Assembly: GCA_943787445.1 (NCBI GenBank)
Contig: CALSML010000007.1
Coordinates: 1-64,000, forward strand
Direction: 5' to 3'
Length of the DNA stretch: 64,000 nucleotides
Source of the DNA: an uncultured Alphaproteobacteria bacterium
GTDB lineage: Bacteria; Pseudomonadota; Alphaproteobacteria; UBA6615
The translations under genes were made by a program, and so were the position numbers. Below the pieces are notes generated by a model, which made no database searches, was not told the origin of the DNA, and saw only the letters and a program-made list of their open reading frames with translations. Below are positions 44,361 through 55,300 of this stretch, piece by piece; the first letter of the stretch is position 1, and each line of letters opens with the position of its first letter.

Positions 44361-45503
44361 TCAGAAGTTGAACTGGTTGCTGATCAGGAACACGGTGCCG
44401 TCGTTGTTCACGGCAGCGGCGGTCGCATTGATGTTGTCGGCTTCGATCAGGTGCAGCGCTGCTGCGATGTCCCAACCGGGCGCCACCGAATAGGATGCAT
44501 CGAAGGAAAGAATTTCGATATCCGTATCCGAGATACCGGTCGTGTTGCCCTTGGAACTTTCGAACCAGCTGGCGCTGACACCCCAGGGCCCGGTCGTGTA
44601 GGAGCCACCAACGGTCCAGTAGGACCCGGCATCGGCACCACCCGCGCGGGCGGCGGCTGTCTGGCTCTGTTCGGCCAGATCGACATAACCGGCACCCAAG
44701 GCAAAGGCTTCGAAGGAAATCTTGCCGCCGACGGAAATGGTTTCGACTTCGCCAAGACTGGCCGCTCCGGTGGCGGTTTCGGCATCGCCGAACTCACCGG
44801 TCAGGCTGAGCGTCAGACCGACCTTGTCGAAACTGCCATCCCAGTTGAGCCCAAGACCAACGACGTTCTCAAAATCGCCATCATTGTCGGTCTCGGTCAG
44901 ACCTGCTGTGCCGGAATTGGCACCCGTGTCAGGAGTTAGCGAGGCGCCGGCCTGGAAACCACCGATCCGCGGTGTGAAGTAGATGACCTTGGTGGCATCA
45001 CCCGTGATCGAGTTGCCGGTCGCCGCGATTCCGCCACCGGTGCCAAACTGAAAATAATCCGAAGCATCGCCATCCGGGCCGAGCCGGCCAACAAGCGCAT
45101 CATCGCTTTCCACATACATACGGTCGGTGGCGTCGTCATTGTCGCCCAGTTCGATACGACCCCAGCTGGCGCTGTCGATATAGGCATAGGCCTCATCGGA
45201 GCCCGCATTGTCCGATGCGGCAGCACCGGCGTTCAATTCGAATGCGACGCCATAGAGAATGCCATTATCGGCGATGTTGGAGGCCTCAACAAAAATCTCG
45301 GCCTCATCAACACCTAGGCTGTAACCGCGCCCGGCACCGGCCGATACATCCTGATCGTATATGGCCACATTGTAGACAAACTCGCCACCCACGGAGACGC
45401 TCATCGCGTCTTTCGAGCCGACCGAGCCGGCCTGTGCGGCGGTTGCAATTAGGACTGCTGTGGCGAGCGAACTCGTTCCGAGCAGAAAGCTTTTCTTCGT
45501 CAT
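44361..45503 (-). CDS. Outer-membrane porin, Rhodospirillales type (copy 1)
   Basis: 380 residues. Signal peptide MTKKSFLLGTSSLATAVLIA is cleaved after AQA. The mature barrel has many amphipathic strands with acidic turns (SVSVGGEFVYNVAIYDQDVS; FVEASNIADNGILYGVAFEL; WGRIELGDNDDATDR) and ends in the aromatic C-terminal signature NQFNF. It resembles gram-negative porin family 4. It forms a diffusion channel. A paralogue lies upstream at 45873-47000. ATG 45503 is chosen because it begins the signal peptide. Confidence 0.93.
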   Translation of the reverse strand: MTKKSFLLGTSSLATAVLIATAAQAGSVGSKDAMSVSVGGEFVYNVAIYDQDVSAGAGRGYSLGVDEAEIFVEASNIADNGILYGVAFELNAGAAASDNAGSDEAYAYIDSASWGRIELGDNDDATDRMYVESDDALVGRLGPDGDASDYFQFGTGGGIAATGNSITGDATKVIYFTPRIGGFQAGASLTPDTGANSGTAGLTETDNDGDFENVVGLGLNWDGSFDKVGLTLSLTGEFGDAETATGAASLGEVETISVGGKISFEAFALGAGYVDLAEQSQTAAARAGGADAGSYWTVGGSYTTGPWGVSASWFESSKGNTTGISDTDIEILSFDASYSVAPGWDIAAALHLIEADNINATAAAVNNDGTVFLISNQFNF

Positions 45504-45872
45504 AAGGATAAACTCCAACAAGTGGGTCCACGCATTGCGCGTGGGGGGAAAATTCAAAGACACATGTGTCGCGTCACGGAGCCGTTCGGGCTCCTTTCAA
45601 GGCGATTGCGTCCTCCACTTTGTTGATTGTTTGCTTATGACTTATTGGAAGAGGAACGGGTGCGATCCTAGTGCTGCAGGACCATGCGGCAATCGGGAAA
45701 CCGCAGTTCCGGAATTTTTATTCGGCCTTGTTGCAGAATTATCGCAATAAAAAGAACGACTTGCCCAATCCCTGAGCACAGGTGAGTGTTTCTTGTGCAA
45801 ACAGCCGAGCGCACACCCATTGCGTTCGCGGACGCCGGGCGCGGGTGTTGCTGGTCACCGTATTGGTGGCGT
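45504..45872. other. Intergenic region between the two porin genes
   Basis: 369 bases. It should hold the promoter and leader of porin copy 1 (AAGGAT ribosome-binding site just before 45503, read on the minus strand). I see no gene, convincing terminator or repeat in the rest. Confidence 0.5.
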
Positions 45873-47000
45873 TCAGAATTCAAAGATGCTGGTGATGATC
45901 AGGACGGTGGCATCATTGTCGACCGGGACGACCGTGCCATTGATGTTCTTGGCTTCGGTCACATGCAGGGCGCTGTTCAGCGACCATCCGGGTGCCACCT
46001 TGTACGCGGCGTCGAGCGAAATGATCGTCGCATCACTGTCGGAGATGCCTGTGGTGTTGCTGACCGTGCTGGCGAAGTAGCCCAGACTCACCCCCCAGTC
46101 ATCATTCGCGTAGGAGATGCCGAGGTCATAATAGGATCCGGAGTCCCGTTCGGCTGCACGTGCGGCCTGCGCGAGCCCCTTCTCGGCGAGATCGGCATAG
46201 AAGGCACCGAATCCAAAACTGGCAAAGGTGACATTGGCCCCGATGCCGACGGATTCGATTTTCCCTTCGGTGTCCGCACCTGTGGCTGTTTCACTGTCGC
46301 CGAACTCGCCTATCACCCCGGCCTCGATTTCGAGGTCATCGAACTTGCCCTTCCAGTTGGCACCCAGCCCGAAGACATTCTCGAAATTGCCGTCATTGTC
46401 AGTTTCTGTCAGCGAACTCGTGCCGGAATTTGCGCCGCTATCCGGTGTGAGGGAGAGGCCGAACTGAAATCCGGCAAGACGTGGCGAGAAATAGCTGATC
46501 TTGGTGTCGTCACCGGTCGAGTCGAATCCCGGACCGGAGATCGGGCGGCCACCGAACTGAATGTAGTCGGCGGGGTCGCCATCAGCGCCCGCTTGCCCCA
46601 CGAGCACTTCATACCCATGCAGGGCCATGCGATCCGAAGCGTCGTCCTAGTCGCCCAGTTCGATCCGTCCCCATTCGTTCCGGAGGAACGCATAGGCCTC
46701 GTCTGCGCCCGCATTATCGGCCGTGGCGGCGTTCAGTTCGATTCTGACACCATAGGTGATGCCATTGTCGGCGGTATTCCTGGCGTCGATCTTCAATTCG
46801 GATTCGTCGACAATGAAACTGTAGCCGCGCCCGACACCGGCCGAGACATCCTGATTGTAAAAGCCAAGGTTGAAGCGCATTTCGCCACTCAGACTCACAT
46901 TCATGACGTCTTTGGAGCCAATACTTCCAGTAATACCGGGCGTTGAAATGACACCCGCGCTTATCAGGGCGGTACCTCCGAGAAGAATGTTCTTGATCAT
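45873..47000 (-). pseudogene. Outer-membrane porin (copy 2) with in-frame amber stop
   Basis: A paralogue of copy 1: signal peptide MIKNILLGGTALISAGVIST, then VMNVSLSGEMRFNLGFYNQD, NTADNGITYGVRIELNAATA and ending IITSIFEF. An in-frame TAG at 46647-46649 interrupts after WGRIELGD; the same frame resumes DDASDRMALHGYEV and runs to the natural C-terminus without another break. In copy 1 the corresponding position is Asn (IELGDNDDATDR). The product would be a useless 116-residue N-terminus unless the stop is read through or is a base-calling error. An upstream in-frame ATG at 47018 would add six residues. Confidence 0.85.
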
Positions 47001-47204
47001 GCGTTTACGGCCTTCCATCAGATGTTCATTCTGGCCGAGATTTGCCCGAATGTCTGCCTGTTAACTGCTGTTTACGCCAATGGTTCCGTGTGGCGGCGCC
47101 GCGGCGGTGTCAGCCGGATTGGGGTCCCGGAACGGGATTTTCATCTGTCTGCGCCATTTGACACGCTGCAGGGAGGATGGTGCGGGCTCACCCTCGTGAA
47201 TCGC

Positions 47205-47234
47205 TTGGTTGTCGCACCATAGTGCGTCTACTAT
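47205..47234 (+). promoter_or_regulatory. Candidate ahcY promoter within an inverted repeat
   Basis: TTGGTT (47205-47210), an 18-base spacer and TACTAT (47229-47234) fit a sigma-70-type promoter 41 bases before the ahcY ATG. The inverted repeat ATGGTGCG / CGCACCAT (47177-47184, 47213-47220) overlaps its -35 side and could be an operator. Confidence 0.4.
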
Positions 47235-47274
47235 ACGCCGCTTTCGCACACAGGAACTCAATTGGAGAACGTCG

Positions 47275-48696
47275 ATGTCATCCGCAGCCGATAAGCCCGC
47301 CGGTGACGGCGATTATATAGTCGCCGATATTTCACTGGCCGAATGGGGCCGCAAGGAACTCGATCTCGCTGAAGTCGAGATGCCCGGCCTGATGGCCATT
47401 CGTGAGGAATATGGTGAGGCGCAGCCGCTCAAGGGCGCGCGTATTGCCGGATCGCTGCATATGACGATCCAGACCGCAGTTCTGATCGAAACTCTCGAAG
47501 CTCTGGGCGCCGATGTGCGCTGGGCCTCGTGTAACATCTATTCGACTCAGGACCATGCCGCGGCTGCGATTGCTGCCAAGGGTACCCCTGTTTTCGCCGT
47601 GAAGGGCGAAACTCTGGAAGAGTACTGGGACTACGCCCATCGGATATTCGATTGGTCGGATGGTGGCCTGCCGAACATGATTCTCGATGATGGCGGTGAT
47701 GCCACCCTGCTGATTCATCTTGGCAAGCAGGCCGAGACCGATCCGTCAGTGCTCGACAATCCCGAGAACGAGGAAGAAGAGTACGCCTATGCTTCGATCA
47801 AGAAGCGTCTTGCCGAACAGCCCGGCTGGTATTCCAAGGTCGCGGAAAGCCTTAAGGGTGTGACCGAGGAAACGACCACCGGCGTGCATCGTCTTTATGA
47901 AATGGCGCAGAAGGGCACGTTGCTGTTCCCGGCCATCAACGTGAATGACTCGGTGACGAAGTCAAAATTCGACAATCTCTATGGCTGTCGTGAAAGCCTC
48001 GTCGATGGAATTCGACGTGGTACCGACGTCATGATGTCGGGCAAGATCGCCGTTGTTGCCGGTTATGGTGAAGTCGGCAAGGGCTCGGCGGAATCATTGC
48101 AGAATGCCGGTTGCCGCGTTCTGGTGACCGAGATCGATCCGATCTGCGCACTTCAGGCCGCCATGGAAGGCTATGAGGTTGTCACAATGGAAGAGGCCGC
48201 CCCGCGCGGCGACATCTTCGTGACTGCAACGGGCAATGTGGATGTGATCACCGTTGATCACATGCGGGCCATGAAGGATCGCGCAATTGTCTGCAATATC
48301 GGACATTTCGATTCTGAAATTCAGGTTGGTGCGCTCAAGAACTTCAAATGGCAGAACATCAAGCCTCAGGTGGACGAGATCGAGTTCCCCGATGGCAAGC
48401 GCATGATCCTTCTGTCCGAGGGCCGACTTGTGAATCTGGGCAATGCCACGGGTCATCCGAGTTTCGTGATGAGCATGTCGTTTGCCAATCAGGTGCTCGC
48501 CCAGATTGAACTCTGGAACAATACTGATGCATACGGGCTTGATGTTTATGTCCTGCCCAAGCATCTCGATGAAAAGGTCGCTTTGCTGCATCTGGCAAAG
48601 GTCGGCGCATCGCTGACCAAGCTGTCCGACAAGCAATCCGACTATCTGGGCATTCCGGTTTCCGGTCCGTTCAAGAACGACGCCTATCGCTACTAG
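47275..48696 (+). CDS. ahcY: S-adenosylhomocysteine hydrolase
   Basis: 473 residues from ATG 47275, the bacterial length with the usual insert. Landmarks are [77 protein letters not shown], the NAD site [28 protein letters not shown], and C-terminal PFKNDAYRY (the Lys/Tyr that close over NAD). It splits S-adenosylhomocysteine into adenosine and homocysteine, which relieves inhibition of methyltransferases. Candidate promoter at 47205-47234. Confidence 0.98.
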   Translation: MSSAADKPAGDGDYIVADISLAEWGRKELDLAEVEMPGLMAIREEYGEAQPLKGARIAGSLHMTIQTAVLIETLEALGADVRWASCNIYSTQDHAAAAIAAKGTPVFAVKGETLEEYWDYAHRIFDWSDGGLPNMILDDGGDATLLIHLGKQAETDPSVLDNPENEEEEYAYASIKKRLAEQPGWYSKVAESLKGVTEETTTGVHRLYEMAQKGTLLFPAINVNDSVTKSKFDNLYGCRESLVDGIRRGTDVMMSGKIAVVAGYGEVGKGSAESLQNAGCRVLVTEIDPICALQAAMEGYEVVTMEEAAPRGDIFVTATGNVDVITVDHMRAMKDRAIVCNIGHFDSEIQVGALKNFKWQNIKPQVDEIEFPDGKRMILLSEGRLVNLGNATGHPSFVMSMSFANQVLAQIELWNNTDAYGLDVYVLPKHLDEKVALLHLAKVGASLTKLSDKQSDYLGIPVSGPFKNDAYRY

Positions 48697-48801
48697 CGAA
48701 TAATCCTGTCGGATTGCCCAACTGCGTTGTTCAACCGACGCAGGCAAAGCACTAGAGTTGTATGAGATAGACCACACCGATGCCGAGGCCGACAGCGAGA
48801 C

Positions 48802-49296
48802 ATGAACGCGACCCCGGAAACCGCGACCGCGATGATGCCCCGCAAGGACGTGACCTGCGAGTTGCCAGATCCCCGGGCTTCCGAGGCACTGGGGGAACGA
48901 ATCGCGGGTCAGCTGCAGCGCGGTGATGTGGTGGCCCTGTTTGGCGATCTGGGGTCGGGAAAGACCACATTGTCACGCGGTGTCCTGCGGGGTCTGGGCC
49001 ATACCGGACCGGTGCCGAGCCCGACCTTCACGCTGGTCCAGCATTATGAGACCAGAGACCTGACGGTCGCCCATTTTGACCTGTATCGGCTGGCCGCAAG
49101 GGATGAAATCTTCGAGCTCGGCCTGGATGAAGCCTGTCACGAAGGTGCGGTGCTGATCGAATGGCCGGAAATACTCGAAGATGGGCTGCCGGCGGAACGC
49201 CTTGAGGTGCATCTCTCCGACATCGGAGATGGACGGGCTGCCCGACTGGCGGGGTATGGCGGATGGGCTGACCGTCTCGACGCATTGACCGTTTGA
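48802..49296 (+). CDS. tsaE: tRNA threonylcarbamoyladenosine biosynthesis ATPase TsaE
   Basis: 164 residues. Walker A FGDLGSGKTTLSRGVLRGLG, switch VPSPTFTLVQHYE, and Walker B-like VAHFDLYRL, with VLIEWPEILEDGLP. It powers t6A37 synthesis with TsaB and TsaD. It is followed at once by addB (stop overlapping the possible addB start at 49293). The phosphotransferase and nucleotidyltransferase genes (amgK/murU) that often lie between tsaE and addB in alphaproteobacteria are absent here. Confidence 0.94.
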   Translation: MNATPETATAMMPRKDVTCELPDPRASEALGERIAGQLQRGDVVALFGDLGSGKTTLSRGVLRGLGHTGPVPSPTFTLVQHYETRDLTVAHFDLYRLAARDEIFELGLDEACHEGAVLIEWPEILEDGLPAERLEVHLSDIGDGRAARLAGYGGWADRLDALTV

Positions 49297-49307
49297 TCCG
49301 GCCCATG

Positions 49308-52300
49308 GCTCTCCCGGAACCTGGTCTCTATTCGATTGCCGCGCACCGGCCCTTTCTCGAGGATCTGGGCGCGCAATTGCTTGCCGGCGCCGATCCGGAT
49401 GACCCACTGGCGCTGTCACGAATGACGGTCCTGCTGCCCACGCGCCGGGCGTGCCGGGCCCTGCAGGACGCCTTCCTGCGTCTGTCTGAGGGGCGTGCGC
49501 TTGTTCTGCCGCGAATGATCCCGATCGGGGATATCGACGAAGATGAACTGCAGATCACCGATATGGGTGAAGGGGCTGGTCCGGACGCCGGAGATATCCC
49601 GCCCGCGATACCGGATTTGCGGCGGCGCCTATTGCTCGCGCAGGAGTTGCGGCATCGACTGGGCGACGGGGACCATGCCCTGGCCGTTGATCAGGCGACA
49701 GAGCTGGCCGGCGAACTCGCGCGTTTGCTGGATCAGGTTCAGACCGAGCGTCTTGATTTTTCCGCACTTGGCAATCTGGTGCCCGATGACTACGCCCGGC
49801 ACTGGCAACAGACGCTGGAGTTTTTGCAGGTTCTCACTGATATGTGGCCTCAACGCCTCGCCGATGATGGCGTGATTGATCCTGCCGCACGCAGAAATCT
49901 TCTGCTGGCGACCCGCACCAATGCGTGGAAAGGCAACCCGCCCCAAGATCCGGTGATCGCCGCGGGCAGTACGGGCAGCATCCCGGCCACGGCTGACCTG
50001 CTCGCAGTTGTGGCCGATCTGCCGGCCGGTTACGTGGTGTTGCCCGGTCTCGATCGTGTGCTCGACGATCACGCGTGGGAAAATGTCGATCCTACCCATC
50101 CGCAATTTGGCTTGCACCAGCTGCTCGGTCGGCTGGATCGCCCGCGGGCACAGGTTCGTGAATGGCCCAGCCTGCCGGGGGTCAGAACAGCGAGCCCGTC
50201 ACGTACGCGGCTGATCTCCGAAGCCTTGCGCCCCGCCGCGACGACGGAATCCTGGCTGCAGGAGCGCGGCATGATGGCGGGGGATTCGCTGAACGGCGTG
50301 ATACGCATTGATGCGCGGGAACCCCATGAGGAAGCCGGTGCCATTGCGCTTGTGCTGCGGGAAACACTTGAGACCCCTGGCCGGACCGCGGCGCTTGTCA
50401 CGCCGGATCGCACACTTGCGCGCCGGGTGACATCGGCGCTGGGCCGCTGGGGCGTCCTGATCGATGACAGTGCCGGCGTACCCCTCGCCGAATCGGTGCC
50501 GGGGACATTTCTGCGCAGTATCCTGCGGACGGTGCATGACGGGGTATCACCGGTCTCATTGCTTGCGACCCTGAAGCATCCCATGGCGGTCGGCGGACGC
50601 GATCGGGCCCTGTTTTGCGCCGGCGCGCGGGAGCTCGAACGTCTGGTGCTGCGCGGCCCCCGGCCCGCGGAAGGGATGTCCGGGTTGCGCGCAGCCGCCA
50701 CGCGTCGTCAGGCCATGGAGCACAAGGATGTCGCGGCCCGAAACCGGGATATCTGGCCGGTCGTGTTCGAGATTATCGAATTTCTGGAAGCCGCCTGCGT
50801 GGAGTTTGCCGAACTGTTCAGCCGGACCGATATTCGGCTGCCCGAGATTGTACGCGCGCATGTGGGTTTTGCAGAGAAGCTGGCGGCAACGGACCAGGAC
50901 TCCGGCGCGGTGCGTCTCTGGGCGGGTGATGCGGGCGAAGCCCTGGCCGGGTTCGCAGCCGAACTCGTGGAGCATGGCGGCGCGCTGGGTGCCATTCCCC
51001 CGGGGCGCTACGCAGCTCTGTTTGAAACCCTGCTGGCCGGCCGTGTCGTGCGGCCGCGATATGGCGCGCATCCGCGGCTGTCCATTCTTGGTCCGCTCGA
51101 AGCCCGTCTGCAGCGTCATGACGTGATGATACTGGCAGGGCTGAATGAAGGCAGCTGGCCGGCGGATGCCAATGTGGATCCCTGGATGGGGCGTCCCATG
51201 CGCGCGGATTTCGGCCTGCCATCCCCGGAGCGTCGGATCGGCCTCAGCGCCCATGATTTCGTGCAGGGCTTTTGTGCCGAAGAGGTCGTCCTGACCCGGT
51301 CCGAGCGGGTTGACGGGGCGCCCACCATCCCGGCGCGCTGGCTGACCCGGCTTGACGTCGCCATTGAGGCGCTGGGCATTTCTGGTGAGGACGGCATCGC
51401 CAAAGCGGGCGAGGCCTATCTGAACTGGTGGCGCGAACTGGATGGTCCCGATGAGAGCGGGGGTGTCACGCCGGTCAACATACGCCCGCACCCGATGCCG
51501 CCTGTGGAAGCCCGGCCGCGTCAGCTTTCCGTGACCCAGATCGAAACATGGATGCGCGACCCCTATTCGATCTATGCCCGGCATATCCTCAAGCTGCGGG
51601 CTCTCGATCCGATCGATCAGGATGTTGACGCCGCGACCTACGGTTCGCTGATCCATGATGTATTCGACCGGTTTCTGGCGACATTCCCGGACGGCCCCCT
51701 GCCGCCCGAGGCCCATCATCGGCTCATTGGGATCGGCGAGGAGGTGATGGGTGGTTACCGCAGCATGCCCGCTGTCTGGACCTTCTGGTGGCCCCGGTTT
51801 CTCCGGATTGCGTCCTGGTTCATCAAGGTGGAAACCCAGCGGCGTGCGAGCCTGCGGAAGATTCATGCCGAAGTCTGGGGTGATATCGAACTGCCGGGCC
51901 CGGGCGGTCCGTTCCGTCTGGTTGCACGCGCGGACCGGATCGACGAATTGCGCGATGGTGGCCTAGCCGTGATCGATTTCAAGACCGGTGCGCCGCCCAG
52001 CAAGCGAGAAGTGGCCGCGGGGTTCGCCCCGCAACTGCCCCTGGAAGCCGCGATGGTGGCGCAGGGGGGGTTCGATGGCGTGCCGCCGCTTGATGTGCGC
52101 GAGTTGGCATTCTGGCGGCTCTCCGGCGGGCGTGAGCCCGGGGCGATCCGGGATGCTGCCGATGATCCGATCACTGTGGCGGCGGAGGCCTATGCGGGCC
52201 TCGTGATCCTGATTGCGAAGTTCGACGATGCCGCGACGCCCTACGAAGCGCGCCCGCGCCCGGACAAGGCACCGCAATACTCTGATTACGAGCACCTGGC

Positions 52301-52355
52301 GCGTGTGAAGGAATGGTCGACCGCCGCCGATTCGGACGGGGGGAGCGGCACGTGA
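49308..52355 (+). CDS. addB: Double-strand break repair protein AddB
   Basis: 1015 residues from ATG 49308 (a TTG at 49293 is alternative). It is the alphaproteobacterial AddB type: the N-terminus reads GLYSIAAHRPFLEDLGAQLL and LLPTRRACRALQDAFLRLS (degenerate helicase motif), with GLNEGSWPADANVDPWMGRP mid-protein. The C-terminal PD-(D/E)XK nuclease domain carries VIDFKTGAPPSKREVAAGF and PQLPLEAAMV. With AddA it resects double-strand ends for RecA loading. The stop overlaps the addA GTG. Confidence 0.94.
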   Translation, partial: ALPEPGLYSIAAHRPFLEDLGAQLLAGADPDDPLALSRMTVLLPTRRACRALQDAFLRLSEGRALVLPRMIPIGDIDEDELQITDMGEGAGPDAGDIPPAIPDLRRRLLLAQELRHRLGDGDHALAVDQATELAGELARLLDQVQTERLDFSALGNLVPDDYARHWQQTLEFLQVLTDMWPQRLADDGVIDPAARRNLLLATRTNAWKGNPPQDPVIAAGSTGSIPATADLLAVVADLPAGYVVLPGLDRVLDDHAWENVDPTHPQFGLHQLLGRLDRPRAQVREWPSLPGVRTASPSRTRLISEALRPAATTESWLQERGMMAGDSLNGVIRIDAREPHEEAGAIALVLRETLETPGRTAALVTPDRTLARRVTSALGRWGVLIDDSAGVPLAESVPGTFLRSILRTVHDGVSPVSLLATLKHPMAVGGRDRALFCAGARELERLVLRGPRPAEGMSGLRAAATRRQAMEHKDVAARNRDIWPVVFEIIEFLEAACVEFAELFSRTDIRLPEIVRAHVGFAEKLAATDQDSGAVRLWAGDAGEALAGFAAELVEHGGALGAIPPGRYAALFETLLAGRVVRPRYGAHPRLSILGPLEARLQRHDVMILAGLNEGSWPADANVDPWMGRPMRADFGLPSPERRIGLSAHDFVQGFCAEEVVLTRSERVDGAPTIPARWLTRLDVAIEALGISGEDGIAKAGEAYLNWWRELDGPDESGGVTPVNIRPHPMPPVEARPRQLSVTQIETWMRDPYSIYARHILKLRALDPIDQDVDAATYGSLIHDVFDRFLATFPDGPLPPEAHHRLIGIGEEVMGGYRSMPAVWTFWWPRFLRIASWFIKVETQRRASLRKIHAEVWGDIELPGPGGPFRLVARADRIDELRDGGLAVIDFKTGAPPSKREVAAGFAPQLPLEAAMVAQGGFDGVPPLDVRELAFWRLSGGREPGAIRDAADDPITVAAEAYAGLVILIAKFDDAATPYEARPRPDKAPQYSDYEHLARVKEWSTAADSDGGSGT

Positions 52356-55300
52356 GCGTCCCCAATTTTGATCCGACCCAGCTTGCACGGGTTGTCGAGC
52401 GGCAGCGGGAAGGCGCCAATGCCCATTCCAATGCCTGGGTGTCGGCGGCGGCCGGGGCGGGCAAGACGCGGGTTCTGCGCGACCGGGTGCTGCGGCTGTT
52501 GATGGCCGGGGTACGCCCGGAACGCATTCTGTGCCTGACCTTCACCAAGGCCGCCGCGGCGGAGATGGCGCGTCGTATCAATGACGAACTTGGCAGCTGG
52601 GCTGTTGCGGATGCCGCCGTCCTACACGAGAAACTCGAGGCTTTGTTCGGGGCACCCCAGGATGACGCGGCGCTGGTTCAGGCCCGCCGGCTGTTCGCGC
52701 GGGTGCTCGAAGCACCCGGCGGGATGAAGATCATGACGATCCATTCCCTGTGCCAGTCCATCCTGCGCCGTTTTCCGCTGGAGGCCCGAATCGTACCGCA
52801 TTTCCAGGTGATGGAGGAACGCGATGCCGGGGAAATGCTCGAGGCGGCGAAGGCTGATCTCCTGGCCATGGCGAGCGACGAGACCGCATCGCTGCATGGC
52901 GCGGTGACCGAAGTTGCGGCGCGGGTGCATGAAATGCGCTTTCCCGAACTTCTGGGTGATGTGGCCCGGGCGCGGGGAAAATTTGCCGATCTGCTGCGTG
53001 AAGCCGGGAGTGTGGACGGTGTCGCAGACCGGATCAGCACCTTCCTAGGGGTGGAGCGCGGCACCACCGAGGACAGCATTGTCCACGCGGCCTGTGGTAA
53101 TGATGCCTTTGCGGGCGAGGACCTCCGGCGTGCGGTTCTGGCGCTGGCAGATGGCTCGGAGAAAGATCAGGAACGTGCGCGCCGCATCGGCGATTGGCTC
53201 GCTGCCGATGTTTCAGACCGCATCGCAGATATCGGGGCCTATGTTGATGTCTTCATCGCTGCCTCAACAGGTACGGCGCGCAAGACGCTGGCGACCAAGC
53301 CGGTTCTCAAACAGATGCCCGACACGGCGGACATTCTTGGCGCAGAAGCCGAACGCCTGCTGGCGATGCGCGAAATGGCCCGCAAGGCGAGCCTGCTGGT
53401 CGCCAACACCGCCCTGATGCAGGTCGCAGCCGCACTGATCTCCCGCTATGAAGCCCGCAAGGTCGCACAGGGGCGTCTCGACTATGATGACCTGATCGCC
53501 AAGACCCGGGACCTGTTACGGGGAGATGGCGCGGCAGCTTGGGTCCTGTTCAAACTGGACGGCGGTGTCCATCATCTGCTGATTGACGAAGCGCAGGACA
53601 CCAATCCCGAACAATGGGAGGTGGTGGGGGCGCTGGTTGGTGAGTTCTTTGACGGTTTCAGCGCGCGCGATGAGATCACCGAAAGCCAGGGACTGCCCGC
53701 GCGGAGCGTCTTCGCCGTGGGGGATGTCAAACAGTCGATTTACAGTTTCCAGGGCGCAGAACCCCGCCGTTTTGAGGAGATGCGGGCCCATCTGGAAGCC
53801 CGCGCCGAGGCTGCGGAACGGCATTGGTCGGATGTTGAACTGAACTTCTCGTTTCGCTCCTCGCGCCCCATTCTCGAGGTCGTCGACAAGGTGTTCGAGA
53901 ACCCGCTCGCCGCCGCCGGTGTGGTGGGCGCGGAGACCAGTTTGCGGCACACCGCCTTACGGGATGTGGATGCGGGGCAGGTCGAATTCTGGCCGGCAAT
54001 CGTCACCGACAAGCCCGAGGAGCCCGAAGCCTGGAAGCCGCCGGTGGATCCGGTTTCCGTGCCGGGTGCCATGGAAAAACTGGCCGGACTGATCGCCGAT
54101 CAGATTGGTGCTTGGCTGGACTCCGGAGAGCTTCTGGAAAGCCAGGGGCGACCCATCCGCGAAGACGACATTCTCGTGCTGGTGCGTCAGCGCGGGGCGT
54201 TCGTGGAAGCGCTGGTGCGTGCCCTCAAGGCCCGCAAGATAAATGTGGCGGGTGTGGATCGCATGGTCCTGACCGAGCAGATCGCGGTGATGGATCTGCT
54301 TGTGCTCGGGGCTTTCCTGTTGTTGCCCGAGGATGACCTGACCCTAGCGACGTTGCTGAAAACGCCGCTTCTGGGTCTGGATGAGGATGCGTTGTTCGCG
54401 CTTGCCCATGAACGCGGTGAGCGTTCTCTCTGGCAGACCCTGCTGGCCCGTCGCGGCGAGAACCCGGTTTTCGATGCCGCCGCCGCCTATCTTGCGGATC
54501 TGTTGCGCCGGGTCGATTTCGAACGCCCCTATGAGCTCTTCGCCGGGTTGCTGTCGCGCGGAGGACGAGAGCGGATTTTCGCGCGACTGGGGCCCGATGC
54601 GGCGGATCCGGTGGACGAGTTTCTCTCCCTCGCCCTGACCTTCGAGGCATCTCACACGCCGTCCATGCAGGCCTTCCTGCACTGGGTGGTGGCCGGTCAG
54701 GCCGAGGTCAAACGTGATCTGGATCAGACCGGCGGTGCGGTGCGTGTGATGACGGTGCATGGCGCAAAAGGCCTTGAGGCACCGATTGTCTTCCTGCCCG
54801 ACACCACCCGACTGCCGCGGAACCTGCCGAACCTGCTCTGGCACGATGAAGGCCGTGTGCCGTTCTTTCTCTGGTTGCCCCGGAAAGAGGATGCAGATGG
54901 GATGACACTGGCGCTGCGCGATCGGGTGCGTTCGCGACAGGAAGAGGAGTATCGGCGGCTGCTCTATGTGGCGATGACCCGGGCGCAGGAACGGCTGTAT
55001 GTGTGCGGCTGGAATGCGCCCGGTGCGGCCTCCTGGCATGCGCTGGTCGGCGATGCGATGGGGACGATCGGTCAGTTCGTCGAATCGCCATTGCTGCAGG
55101 TAGCGGGGCTCGAGGAGCCTGTCCTCCGCCTTCGGGCTGAACAGCGCGGACCGGTGGCTGAATCGGCGCAAACTGCGGAAATTCCCGGCGCATCGCTGCC
55201 CGCATGGGCCCGGCAAGCTGCCCCGGCTGAACCCAGCCCGCCGCAGCCTCTGGCACCGTCGGACCCGGGCACGGACCCGCCGGTGCGCGCACCGATCGAC

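Noticed and set aside
22976-46649. Amber (TAG) recoding, because both the MBL gene and porin copy 2 are interrupted by TAG
   Set aside because: TAG is used as an ordinary terminator by several intact genes here (for example polA, msrB, GST, trxA), so genome-wide recoding of TAG is not supported; two cases are compatible with chance.
45786-46946. Long plus-strand open frames opposite the porins (and similar long antisense frames opposite polA, addB and addA)
   Set aside because: They are antisense shadows of genes with strong third-position GC bias; they show no recognisable motifs, while the opposite strand encodes clear families.
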